Source: Glutamicibacter sp. B1 (GTDB taxonomy: Bacteria > Actinomycetota > Actinomycetes > Actinomycetales > Micrococcaceae). From it: a stretch of DNA of 64,000 nucleotides. The notes under the pieces are model-generated. The model was not told the DNA's origin. It worked only from the letters and a program-made list of their open reading frames with translations, and searched no databases. Each line of letters opens with the position of its first letter. Position 1 is the first letter of the stretch. Location of the stretch: contig NZ_CP125942.1 in NCBI RefSeq assembly GCF_039602135.1, positions 3,410,001 to 3,474,000 of the forward strand, read 5' to 3'. Made by a program: the position numbers and the translations under genes. Positions 36,769 to 45,424 of this stretch are shown in pieces.

Positions 36769-36780
36769 TGAATCGTTTCA
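36769..36780. promoter_or_regulatory. LacI-type operator 1 (rhaU side)
   Basis: TGAATCGTTTCA is a near-perfect 12-bp dyad with the central CG typical of LacI family operators. It lies 66 bases before the rhaU start and has a close match at 36857-36868, consistent with binding by the divergent LacI protein. Confidence 0.75.
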
Positions 36781-36856
36781 ATCATGCGGTACACTGAGTG
36801 TAAGGCATTTCACGATTAGAGATCAAGAAGATTCGCCCATGATTGACGAAATATTT

Positions 36857-36868
36857 TGAAACCTTTCA
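36857..36868. promoter_or_regulatory. LacI-type operator 2 (regulator side)
   Basis: TGAAACCTTTCA differs from the site at 36769 in two positions and is a dyad (TGAAA/TTTCA with CC in the middle). It is 83 bases before the regulator start, so it may serve autoregulation and looping; the sites are 88 bases apart, about eight helical turns. Confidence 0.7.
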
Positions 36869-36950
36869 ATACATGCTGGCGTTAAGCTCTCCACCAGGAC
36901 CCGGGATATACTCGCAAGATCAGTACCCTCGAAAAGAACAGGAAATCTCT

Positions 36951-37973
36951 GTGGCCGTCAGCGTAAAGGAAGTCGCCGCCGAAGCCGGAGTTTCTGTGGG
37001 CACCGTATCCAACGTGCTCAACCGCCCGGAGGTCGTTTCTGAACGCACCGTCAACAAAGTCAGTGCTGCAATAGAAAAGCTCGGTTTCGTCCGCAATGAC
37101 GCGGCCCGACAATTGCGTGCAGGTCACAGCCGGAACTTTGGACTTGTGGTCCTGGACGGACGCAACCCCTTCTTCATGGATGTCACCCAAGGCGCTCAAC
37201 ACCGGGCCTTGGAAAACGGGTATACGGTCCTGATGGGGTCCAGCGACAACTCACTGACTACGGAGCAACAACTCTTGGATCTCTTCGAGGAACAGCGGGT
37301 TGCCGGGGTACTGATCTCCCCCATGCACAGCGATTTGAGTCGTCTCTGGAAAATCCGTGAAGCCGGCACCCCCGTAGTTCTGGTTGACCGTGGCAGTGGA
37401 GATCGCAGCTTCTCATCCGTTTCCGTTAACGACGTCGAAGGCGGTCGCATCGCGGTACAACACCTAGTAGATCTCGGACGCAAGAAAATAGCCTTTGTCG
37501 GCGGACCACAAAGCATCGAACAGGTGCAGCACCGCCTCGAAGGAGCTCAATCGGTCATCGCAGGAACCGCAGATGCGGTCCTCCAAGTTATGCCTACCAA
37601 ACAGCTCACCGTTTTAGAAGGTCGCGCCGCGGGCGAGCGGATCTTGGCAATGAACCCAGATGAACGACCCGATGGCATCTTTGCCGCCAACGACTTGCTC
37701 GCTTTGGGTATCTTGCAAGCACTAGTCATGTCCGGTTCACTCCGCGTCCCCGAGGATATCGCCCTGGTGGGCTACGACAATATCGACTTTGCCCAGTCGG
37801 CAGTTGTCCCAATCACTACGGTGCGCCAACCTGCCGAGGAAATCGGACGGACGGCAGTGGACGTGCTGTTGCGTGAAGCCGAGGTGGGCGCAGACACGGT
37901 GAGAGAACAGTTCGTTTTCACGCCGAAACTTGTCGTCCGTGAATCAACTGTGGGGACAGCCAACGCGAGCTAA
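36951..37973 (+). CDS. LacI family regulator of rhamnose genes
   Basis: A 340-residue LacI/GalR protein. The HTH is SVKEVAAEAGVSVGTVSNVL with the hinge AARQLRAGHSRNFGLV, followed by the periplasmic-binding-like effector domain (ISPMHSDLSRLW, VGGPQSIEQVQHRL, DGIFAANDLLALG). GTG 36951 fits the first LacI helix and has AGGAAA upstream; an in-frame extension of 36 codons would run through operator 2. It diverges from the rha operon and probably represses it until rhamnose or a derivative binds. Its 3' end is duplicated at 30024. Confidence 0.88.
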   Translation: MAVSVKEVAAEAGVSVGTVSNVLNRPEVVSERTVNKVSAAIEKLGFVRNDAARQLRAGHSRNFGLVVLDGRNPFFMDVTQGAQHRALENGYTVLMGSSDNSLTTEQQLLDLFEEQRVAGVLISPMHSDLSRLWKIREAGTPVVLVDRGSGDRSFSSVSVNDVEGGRIAVQHLVDLGRKKIAFVGGPQSIEQVQHRLEGAQSVIAGTADAVLQVMPTKQLTVLEGRAAGERILAMNPDERPDGIFAANDLLALGILQALVMSGSLRVPEDIALVGYDNIDFAQSAVVPITTVRQPAEEIGRTAVDVLLREAEVGADTVREQFVFTPKLVVRESTVGTANAS

Positions 37974-38088
37974 GGTCTTGCTGATGACTTGCTCAAAACG
38001 GGCCTCCGAGGGTGGCATTCACGAAAGGTCTCTTGTTAGGTTGGCAGTCCAGCCAACGAAAGGGATGGAAATATGACTGCAAATGATC
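37899..38088 (+). repeat. Right copy of rhaR 3'-end direct repeat
   Basis: This copy comprises the last 25 codons of the LacI gene, about 100 bases of downstream sequence and the start of the small acidic ORF at 38073. It matches 30024-30213 at roughly 85-90 percent by eye, with the first 30 bases identical. The two copies are 7.9 kb apart in the same orientation. Confidence 0.85.
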
Positions 38089-38231
38089 CACAAGCTTTCC
38101 TGAACAAGGACGGAGCCGAATTGCCCGATACCATTTCTGATCCTGCGCTGAATGATGAAACCGGCCAGGACTGGACCGATGAGGGCGGGGCAACTCCCGC
38201 CGGTGCAGCAATCGACGGCACAGATAACTAA
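38073..38231 (+). CDS. Small acidic protein
   Basis: A 52-codon gene following the LacI regulator. The peptide starts MTANDPQAFLNKDGAELPDT and ends DWTDEGGATPAGAAIDGTDN. The DW-DEGGAT motif resembles small acidic hypothetical proteins I associate with Micrococcaceae. AAAGGGATGG is placed well before the ATG. A truncated copy of its start stands at 30198. A strong hairpin follows at 38249. Function is unknown. Confidence 0.6.
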   Translation: MTANDPQAFLNKDGAELPDTISDPALNDETGQDWTDEGGATPAGAAIDGTDN

Positions 38232-38248
38232 ACATTCACCATTTCAAC

Positions 38249-38285
38249 CGCGGCGGGAAGCTAGTAAACACAGCTTCCCGCCGCG
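38249..38285 (+). terminator. GC-rich 14-bp hairpin
   Basis: CGCGGCGGGAAGCT (38249-38262) and AGCTTCCCGCCGCG (38272-38285) pair perfectly with a 9-base loop. It follows the small acidic ORF by 17 bases. There is only TT after the stem, but the position and stability suggest a terminator. Confidence 0.7.
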
Positions 38286-38376
38286 TTGGGCGTTAACCCA
38301 ATGAACATAGGTGCCCGTGCTAGCGTTTGGCGATAGAACTCTACTGCCAATTCATTTTCTAGGGGCCGCGCACTTC

Positions 38377-39264
38377 ATGGCTACTCAATCAGATCTCAGC
38401 GGTGTTTCCCTGCCCCAGATCGCAGCAGTGATCACCGTGGTTGACTATGGATCATTCACTGCGGCCGCCGATGTCCTCGGAATCTCTCAGCCATCGCTCT
38501 CGCGCAGAATTCAGTCCCTCGAACAGAGTCTGGGTGTGCCCATTTTTCGTGCAGTGGGACGCACCATGCAATTAACCGACGCTGGGCGCAGTATTGTCCC
38601 CGCGGGACGACGCATCCTTGACGAACTGGCCTCGATCAACGCACTAGGTGCGTCGACTAGGGAGCTGAAAACCGGTTCCTTGCGCATCGCGGGTTTACCT
38701 TCGCTCATCGGCAGCGTGTTGCCCGAGTATGTTGGCCAGTTCCACAAGAAGCACCCAGAGATCCACCTTGAAATCCTCAGCGTCCAAGACCACGAGGAAC
38801 TGGTTGAAACAATCCGCTTGGGTAGTGCAGATGCAGCGTTCGGCGTGAGCCATCAAGTTCCTGCCGATTTAGAATCCCGGCTGGTTTGCCAACAAGAATT
38901 TGCTGCCGTAGTCCCGGCCAACCTTAACACCGCAACGGGTCTCAACGCACAACTACTAAGTTCCTTGAGCTTGGTTAGCCTGCCCCAGCCCACCTCCATC
39001 CGCAAAGTCACCGACGAGATATATCGTTCGCTTGGCTGCGTTCCACCACGGGTCATCACCACTGTGCAACGCGACGCCCTAGTGCCACTGAGCATTGCTT
39101 GCGGAGGTATCACGATGGTTCCGGGCGTCATGGCCACCACCGCTGAAGTCTTCGGCGGCAAACAACTTGCGCTACCGGAAGGAACAGGCCGCGCAATCGG
39201 GATCATCTACCGGCGCGATCCGTTCCAAAACCCGGCTCTAACGGAGTTCTTACACCTACTGTGA
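38377..39264 (+). CDS. LysR family transcriptional regulator
   Basis: A 295-residue LysR protein: HTH in GSFTAAADVLGISQPSLSRR with IQSLEQSLGVPIFRAVGR, and a substrate-binding domain from about 90. The ATG at 38377 is preceded by AGGGG at longer spacing; a 22-codon upstream extension is less likely. There is no obvious divergent target; the LCP gene follows on the same strand after 174 bases. The effector is unknown. Confidence 0.8.
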   Translation: MATQSDLSGVSLPQIAAVITVVDYGSFTAAADVLGISQPSLSRRIQSLEQSLGVPIFRAVGRTMQLTDAGRSIVPAGRRILDELASINALGASTRELKTGSLRIAGLPSLIGSVLPEYVGQFHKKHPEIHLEILSVQDHEELVETIRLGSADAAFGVSHQVPADLESRLVCQQEFAAVVPANLNTATGLNAQLLSSLSLVSLPQPTSIRKVTDEIYRSLGCVPPRVITTVQRDALVPLSIACGGITMVPGVMATTAEVFGGKQLALPEGTGRAIGIIYRRDPFQNPALTEFLHLL

Positions 39265-39438
39265 GTGAAGGCACCCCGAGGTTTTAGGGCTGATTTTTAC
39301 GGTGTAGATACTGGGCCCGCACCCTGACATAGCTTTGATGCATGGATTACCTCGTTGAATCTATTGGTGCACGTTCAGCTTTTTGTGATCGTCTGGGATC
39401 GAACTATAGCCAGATGAATTCACACAGGAGGCGCATAT

Positions 39439-40788
39439 ATGACCGAGCTTCGAATACGGCCTCGCAAACGGCGCATCACTTTTGTGCTCATCACTGCGCT
39501 GATCATTGCCCTGATTGTGGCTGCTGGTGGACTCTGGTTTAAGTTGCAAGGCAATATTTCTACAGCAGCTATTCGAAGCACCGAATCGCCGGCACCTGAT
39601 TCGAGTCACGGTTTGAACATCTTGCTCTTGGGTTCGGACACCCGCGATATGGACGCCACCGGATTTGGCAAAGCCTCGGGCGCACGCAGCGATTCGATGG
39701 TTCTGGTTCACATCGCCGCGGGGAACAAACGCATTGATGCAGTCCAAATCCCTCGTGACACCCTGGTAGATATGCCCGCCTGTGAAGACACCGGTCATGG
39801 CAGTTATCCTGGCGGTGTGGCGATGATTAATTCGGCACTAAATTACGGTCCGGCCTGCTCTGTCACGGCTGTTGAATCACTGACCGGTGTGCAGTTGAAT
39901 CACTTTGTTGAAATCAACTTTGAAGGGTTCATGTCCATCGTTGATGCCTTGGGTGGGGTCAAGGTGTGCCTGCCAAAGGCGATGAAGGATTCCAAAGCGA
40001 ACCTTGACCTGCCAGCCGGAGAGCAGACCGTCAACGGAACTGATGCCCTAGCCTTGGCCCGTACCCGTCATGCGGTAGGCGATGGCAGTGACATCGCACG
40101 CCTAGGTCACCAACAGATGGTCATGTCGGCCATCGTTCAACAGGCCACCAGCAAGGAAACGCTCGCCCGACCAGACCGCCTATATTCCTTCTTGGATGAT
40201 GCCACGTCTTCATTAACTGTGGACCCCGGTTTGAGCTCCCTGACCGATCTGAGCTCACTGGCCCTGAGGGCCCAAGCGGTTCCTTCAGACAAAATTACCT
40301 TCATGACCATGCCATGGGAGCAAGCGCCGCAGAATAAGAATCGTGTGGTTCCCTCCGCTGACGCGGAATCCCTTTTTGCCAGCCTGCGCGCGGATTCACC
40401 TGTTGTTCTAGCAGGTTCGGCAGACAAGAAAAAGACCGAAAACAGTAAGAGTCCCCAGGCTCCGGTACAGATCTTTAACGCAGCTCAGGTAGCAGGACTG
40501 GCAGCTGACTTCTCGGCCAAGGCCACCAAAGAGGGATTCACCGTTTCATCAATCGGCAATGCCGCTAGCGTGAAGGCTCGTACCACCTTGCTGGCCGCCG
40601 ATACCGACCAGGCCCAAGAGACGGCGAAAGCCCTAGCCAAGGCACTGAATCTGGACATCAAACCAACAACCGCCACAGTTGATGGTGTTCAGTTAAGTCT
40701 CGGCCAGGACTACCAAGAGTTACAGAAGCCGGAAAAATCGCCGGTGACAACGACCAACCGCACAGCGGATCAGAGCCTGTGCGGTTAG
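39439..40788 (+). CDS. LytR-CpsA-Psr (LCP) family glycopolymer transferase
   Basis: A 449-residue membrane-anchored protein. A cytosolic basic tail (IRPRKRRIT) is followed by one transmembrane segment (about 14-36), the LCP domain with NILLLGSDTRDMD, ARSDSMVLVHIA and IPRDTLVDMP, then ARTRHAVGDGSDIARLGHQQ, and a C-terminal LytR_C domain (about 345-425). LCP enzymes attach wall polymers such as teichoic acids or arabinogalactan-like chains to peptidoglycan outside the cell. AGGAGG lies 9 bases before the ATG. Confidence 0.9.
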   Translation: MTELRIRPRKRRITFVLITALIIALIVAAGGLWFKLQGNISTAAIRSTESPAPDSSHGLNILLLGSDTRDMDATGFGKASGARSDSMVLVHIAAGNKRIDAVQIPRDTLVDMPACEDTGHGSYPGGVAMINSALNYGPACSVTAVESLTGVQLNHFVEINFEGFMSIVDALGGVKVCLPKAMKDSKANLDLPAGEQTVNGTDALALARTRHAVGDGSDIARLGHQQMVMSAIVQQATSKETLARPDRLYSFLDDATSSLTVDPGLSSLTDLSSLALRAQAVPSDKITFMTMPWEQAPQNKNRVVPSADAESLFASLRADSPVVLAGSADKKKTENSKSPQAPVQIFNAAQVAGLAADFSAKATKEGFTVSSIGNAASVKARTTLLAADTDQAQETAKALAKALNLDIKPTTATVDGVQLSLGQDYQELQKPEKSPVTTTNRTADQSLCG

Positions 40789-40798
40789 CCGTTACTAG

Positions 40799-42574
40799 CT
40801 AGAACTCAAGATCGAGGTTCTCGTTGATTTCCTCGATGCTGAATACTGCCGGGTCAAAGTCTTCGCCCGGGACCGGTTGGAATTCGTCGGGCAGTGTATC
40901 TTCCATCATGGTCAGAGGCTTCTCGTCCTTGAGTTCTTGAACCATCTGGGTCCACTGCCATGGGCCACCACTATCTTCCAGTGGACCCATGCGGCGTCCG
41001 CCGATGCACCGTGGCAATTGACCGTCATCGGCGGCGAGAACGTCCTCAACCTCGATCCCAATTCGCCAATCATCACCAAAGTCGTAGGCGTAGCTCAGCC
41101 GGTCCTTCGGTTTCTTGAAAAGCTTGGAGAGTAGAACTGTCGACTCATCGACATCACTTTCCATATATGGATTCTTGGGACCGTAGCTGACCTTGTAGTT
41201 TGGACCGTAGAACTGGTGCAGGTGCGAGTCGGAGAAGTCGAAGCTGGTCTGGATAATGTCGTGCAGATCCCCCAGATTCAAGTCGGTCGGTACTAGGACG
41301 CGTCGCCAGATCGGTGGCTTCACATCGCGCAAGGAGAGCTTGAGTTGTAGCACCTTGCCCTTATACGGCTCGGTGCGTTTTAGACGCTTAGGTTCGTCCT
41401 CCTCATCAAAAGCGAGTCCGAAGGGATCCATCGCAGCTGGGTCGGTAGGTTCTTCAGCCTGCTCGTCTTCCTGGGCGTCGTCGTCCAAGTCGGTCAGCGC
41501 CAGCCTGACAATTCCCGGAATGTCGTAAGTACTTCCCTCATTCACCAAGCCCAGTGAACGCAGTAATTTCATACGTTGATGTGCGCCGGAGAATCCAGCC
41601 TCGGAGAACGACTCGAGGCGGTCATGAACAACCGGCTGTGCTTCGCCATCGATCGCTCTAAGCAACCAGAGATTAGAAAGACCCCAAGACTCAACAGTTT
41701 CCTCGTCGTCTTTTTCTGGCTCAGCCAGCAGCAAATCAAGGACCGCCTGGAGGTAGCCGTACTTGCTCTGGAATGTCACCGCGTCGTCAACATCCATGAA
41801 ATCGTGCGCATTTTTGCCGTGTTCCGGAACGGCACCGGTCTTGGTGTCCAGCAAGCCGGCCATTTCAAGGGCAGTGAGCACGATGGAAGCCACGTGATGA
41901 CGGCTCGACGCGTCAACTTCCTTCGGAAATAGTCCGCGTACTGCCTGAGCCGCTTGGGAAATATACTTCGGGCCCGGGCCAGCGTCCCAGTAGTTGTGTC
42001 CCTTGGTGGTGGCCCAGGTCAGGAGCACTCGACCCGTCTTCAAAACCTGCATTCGGTCCATGTCAGCCACGGCATCCTCAACAGTTTCCGGTACCTTCAA
42101 CGGCTTCTTGGCACTGCCGCCGTTGAAAGGATCATCGGAATTGATCGTTTCCAGCAACCATTCGATACCGGCCGGATCGCCACCCCACAGATCGTTTTCT
42201 TGCAAGAAGTCCAAATAGACGGTCCATGCGGTGAACACCAGATCGCGTAGCTCTCCGGAGTCGTCGTCTGGATCTTCTGCTTCTTCGAATTCGATGGTTG
42301 CATTCAGCACCGTGAATAGCTGCGGGGGATCAAAGTCGGTGACGCTGCGCAATTCAATGGCTTCAGCATAGAAGCTCAAGGTTTCACCCACCGTGGCCAA
42401 AACCATCGGGGCTAATTCGCTATCCCCGTGCTCGGATTCAAGCCATCGGGTGAACTGCGGGGTTAGTGCATCCAGACCACGCTTAACCTTCGCGCGTTCT
42501 ATGGAGATGACATCTCCCTGCAGGCGCGCCGGGTGCCCCTGCTTGGGCTTCTGCTTCTTCTTTTTCTTCGCCAC
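40799..42574 (-). CDS. Plasmid pRiA4b ORF-3-like protein with extra N-terminal domain
   Basis: This 591-residue soluble protein begins with a Lys-rich patch (MAKKKKKQKPKQG). The N-terminal 400 residues share the YLDFLQENDLWGGDP region with the 23673-24782 protein. The C-terminal 190 residues are a pRiA4b ORF-3 domain: LKLSLRDVKPPIWRRVLVP, HLHQFYGPNYKVSYG, YAYDFGDDWRIGIEVED and RCIGGRRMGPLEDSGGPW. The role of this domain is not established. It converges with the LCP gene, 10 bases from its stop. Confidence 0.8.
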   Translation of the reverse strand: MAKKKKKQKPKQGHPARLQGDVISIERAKVKRGLDALTPQFTRWLESEHGDSELAPMVLATVGETLSFYAEAIELRSVTDFDPPQLFTVLNATIEFEEAEDPDDDSGELRDLVFTAWTVYLDFLQENDLWGGDPAGIEWLLETINSDDPFNGGSAKKPLKVPETVEDAVADMDRMQVLKTGRVLLTWATTKGHNYWDAGPGPKYISQAAQAVRGLFPKEVDASSRHHVASIVLTALEMAGLLDTKTGAVPEHGKNAHDFMDVDDAVTFQSKYGYLQAVLDLLLAEPEKDDEETVESWGLSNLWLLRAIDGEAQPVVHDRLESFSEAGFSGAHQRMKLLRSLGLVNEGSTYDIPGIVRLALTDLDDDAQEDEQAEEPTDPAAMDPFGLAFDEEDEPKRLKRTEPYKGKVLQLKLSLRDVKPPIWRRVLVPTDLNLGDLHDIIQTSFDFSDSHLHQFYGPNYKVSYGPKNPYMESDVDESTVLLSKLFKKPKDRLSYAYDFGDDWRIGIEVEDVLAADDGQLPRCIGGRRMGPLEDSGGPWQWTQMVQELKDEKPLTMMEDTLPDEFQPVPGEDFDPAVFSIEEINENLDLEF

Positions 42575-42777
42575 TGAGCTACTTTCCCATCCTTGCTTCG
42601 CTTAGTTTCAAGGCTACGTGCCATGCCACGTTCCTGCCCAACATTTAGGCCGACGAGATTGACTACACATCAGAATTTCCCCATGCGCATACAGCCGTGA
42701 AGCGATGGTTCAGGGTCGCGCGGTAATCTATAACGACATCATTATTGAGCGAACGCACCCGTTGATAGGGTGACAGC

Positions 42778-43476
42778 ATGATCAATACTGCTCGACTGCA
42801 TTCGGACCTGTCCCGTCTCACTCGCGAAACTGCGTCGATGTCCGCTACGGTGCGGGCCCTGTCCACCGAAGAATTAACCGCCGACTCCCTGTGTGAGGGT
42901 TGGAGTCGTGCACATGTCATTGCGCATTTGGCCTCAAACGGTCGGACTCTGGTCAAGCTCGTGGACTGGGTCACCAGCGGTGAGCCACAGAAACTTTATG
43001 CATCGCAGGAAGCACGCAACGCAGAAATCGATGAGCTCGCTGCACTACCGAGCGAAGAACTGCTCGCAGCTTTTGAAGAATCGGCTAGCTACTTCGCGCA
43101 AGAGTGTGAGCGCCTTACCGGCAAGCTTGCAGTAGAAGAGGTTGATCTACACGGCAAGATCATTCCAGCGGCCTCCATCGTTGCCTTGCGTACTGCCGAA
43201 GTAGTCATCCATCATCATGACCTGAATTCCGTGTGGACCATCGCCGAGGCTGAGCCGGATTCTCAAGAGGAAGCGCTGGAAGCCGCTGTGCGCACCATGC
43301 GCTTCAAGGATGCTCCGGGCATGACGCTGCTAGGCAACGATGGCGGTGAATGGGTCATTGGTGATGGTTCACTCACCGTGAGGGCTGACCGCGCACATTT
43401 GATTGACTGGTTGGCTCGTGGCAATTCTCAGAACATCGAAGCTGACGGCCCGATTCCCCAACTACCCACCTGGTAA
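42778..43476 (+). CDS. Maleylpyruvate isomerase N-terminal domain protein
   Basis: A 232-residue protein of the mycothiol-dependent maleylpyruvate isomerase/DinB-like family. The metal-binding pattern is seen in SLCEGWSRAHVIAHLASNG and AEVVIHHHDLN. Members use mycothiol as cofactor, and their presence fits an actinobacterium. The substrate is unknown. It precedes the CobW gene by about 90 bases in the same direction. Confidence 0.8.
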   Translation: MINTARLHSDLSRLTRETASMSATVRALSTEELTADSLCEGWSRAHVIAHLASNGRTLVKLVDWVTSGEPQKLYASQEARNAEIDELAALPSEELLAAFEESASYFAQECERLTGKLAVEEVDLHGKIIPAASIVALRTAEVVIHHHDLNSVWTIAEAEPDSQEEALEAAVRTMRFKDAPGMTLLGNDGGEWVIGDGSLTVRADRAHLIDWLARGNSQNIEADGPIPQLPTW

Positions 43477-43569
43477 CCGCGTCAGCCACGTGTATCCACA
43501 CGTGAAATTGCCACAGTTAGCAGGGAGAATAACTACGCCCTGCTGCGCCACGATGAAAAGGAACCGGTC

Positions 43570-44637
43570 TTGATCCCCGTTATTGTGCTCACTGGATACC
43601 TCGGCGCCGGAAAGACCAGTTTGCTCAATGGATTATTAACCCGCCCGGGCACCCGGGTTGGCGTGATCATCAACGATATCGGCAAGATCAATGTTGATAC
43701 CGGACTGATCACCGGGCAGATCGATGCCGCCGAGTCCATTGCCGGTGGCTGCGTGTGCTGCCTGCCAGATAGTGGTGGCCTTGACGAGTTACTGGAAAAA
43801 CTTGCGGCACCAAAACTTCGGTTGGATGCGATCATCGTTGAAGCCAGTGGCGCAGCTGACCCTATCAACGTGGATCGACTCTTGCGCTACGGCAATGCAC
43901 CCGGGGTCCGCCCCGGTGGCATCATCGACGTTATCGACGCAGTACAGCACGAACATACGGTGGACACGGCCGCCATGGCTCCAGCCCGGTTTACTGCAGC
44001 CAGTCTCGTGGTGGTCAACAAGTTAGACATGATCTCCGCAGAACAACGCGAGGCGACCTTCACTCGAATCAGCGAGCGAGTACGTCAAGCCAACCCACAG
44101 GTGAGCATTGTTCCCGCCAGCCATGCTGCCATCGACCCGGAACTGGTCTTTGATATCGCGCTGAATGAGGACCCGGCAGACGAACTTCCGCTGGCCGCCG
44201 CGTCTCGGGCCGAGCACGACCATACCCATGCCCCGCATGCTCATGCAGTCACCGTTCCCTGCCCCGAGCCTGCAGATCCGGGCGCCATCCTGGATCTCTT
44301 AGAGAATCCTCCAGCAAATGCCTACCGGCTCAAAGGCCACGTGAAGATTCGCACCGGCACCGGGATCCAGCGCTACCTGATCAATATGGTCGGATGGCAA
44401 CCACATCTTCAGTTGGCCACAGCTGGTTCTGATCCTGCCGACGATGCTCTGGTGGCCGTTGGAGTGGACCTGGATGAGCAGTTGGTTGGGGACGCGCTGC
44501 GTTCTGCCTTGCAACCGGCCCTTGTCGAGCCGACCTCGCAAAATCTCACGCGCCTTGAACGCCGATTGATCCTCAGTTCACGGGCCGCCCAAGATGAGGA
44601 TGAGCAATTGGCCGATGAAGAATCTGTAAGTAGCTGA
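43570..44637 (+). CDS. CobW/COG0523 family GTP-binding metallochaperone
   Basis: A 355-residue G3E GTPase: Walker A GYLGAGKTSLLNG, the metal motif GGCVCCLP, VEASGAADP, and NKLD for guanine specificity. A histidine-rich loop (HDHTHAPHAHAH-like, about 217-228) precedes the C-terminal domain. Such proteins deliver zinc or cobalt to client enzymes. The start is TTG 43570, with AAAGGAACC about 6 bases upstream. No zinc-uptake genes are adjacent, so the client metal is uncertain. Confidence 0.85.
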   Translation: MIPVIVLTGYLGAGKTSLLNGLLTRPGTRVGVIINDIGKINVDTGLITGQIDAAESIAGGCVCCLPDSGGLDELLEKLAAPKLRLDAIIVEASGAADPINVDRLLRYGNAPGVRPGGIIDVIDAVQHEHTVDTAAMAPARFTAASLVVVNKLDMISAEQREATFTRISERVRQANPQVSIVPASHAAIDPELVFDIALNEDPADELPLAAASRAEHDHTHAPHAHAVTVPCPEPADPGAILDLLENPPANAYRLKGHVKIRTGTGIQRYLINMVGWQPHLQLATAGSDPADDALVAVGVDLDEQLVGDALRSALQPALVEPTSQNLTRLERRLILSSRAAQDEDEQLADEESVSS

Positions 44638-44801
44638 AGTTCGATTTGTAAGTAATGCCGTGGCACGAGAAATCAAAATCCGCGCCATCACTGGGATTCA
44701 GGCGGGTTGGTTGTAATTGTTGGTTCAGCGTAAATAAATCGTTCTAAGAACCCGGGCGAAAACTCAGGCCTGCTCTTCGCCAGCTTGTCGGCAAAAAGTT
44801 A

Positions 44802-44993
44802 CTAATTCTCCATCGTCGCAACGCTTTTCAGCAGACCTACAACGATAAACCCAGCTAGGAAGACGGCTCCTGCCCAAATCACCAGGCCCACTTGCGGTGC
44901 GCTAGGTTCATTAAATAGTTCGGGCATCGTCAAAATGACGGTTATCGCACCAATCACCATAGCTGCAAAGGCTGCGTAAAAAGCTATCTTCAA
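44802..44993 (-). CDS. Small two-segment membrane protein
   Basis: A 63-codon gene with two hydrophobic segments (FYAAFAAMVIGAITVILTM and VGLVIWAGAVFLAGFIVVGL). TTG 44993 is preceded by GGAGAAG at about 5 bases; a longer frame to 45038 lacks a ribosome site. No family is recognised. Confidence 0.5.
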   Translation of the reverse strand: MKIAFYAAFAAMVIGAITVILTMPELFNEPSAPQVGLVIWAGAVFLAGFIVVGLLKSVATMEN

Positions 44994-45172
44994 TGGTTCT
45001 TCTCCATTACAGGGTTGATTCCTCAGCAACGCTACCAAAGTGACGCTTCTATTCCGGCAGTGACCTCCTGTTTATAAAGCACAGCCGGTTCCGGTCTCAG
45101 CCAAGTCGCTTCCCTGCACCATAGAATCGTCGTACCTCTAGGTGGTACGACCAGTAGTTGGAAGGGCCCAAG

Positions 45173-45415
45173 ATGTCCATTAGCGCAAGCGAAGCACGCA
45201 AGACACTCGTTCCATTGATTCAACAAGTCAATGATGACCGCCAAGCTGTTGAAATCATCTCTCGCAAGGGAAATGCTGTTCTCATGGCGGCAGATGAATA
45301 CGCGGCATGGCAGGAGACCGCGTTCCTCTTCCGTTCGCCAGCCAACGCCCGGCGGCTCTTGGATGCCTACGAACGTGCACGGTCGGGAGTGACCGAGACT
45401 CACGAGCTCGACTAG
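45173..45415 (+). CDS. YefM-type antitoxin
   Basis: An 80-residue Phd/YefM antitoxin: MSISASEARKTLVPLIQQVN, then AVEIISRKGNAVLMAADEY, AAWQETAFLFRSPANARRLL and an acidic end. It would bind the YoeB toxin and the operon promoter. The ATG at 45173 follows GGAAGGG by 6 bases. The partner toxin gene directly downstream carries an early stop, so this antitoxin is probably orphaned. Confidence 0.88.
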   Translation: MSISASEARKTLVPLIQQVNDDRQAVEIISRKGNAVLMAADEYAAWQETAFLFRSPANARRLLDAYERARSGVTETHELD

Positions 45416-45424
45416 GACGAATAA

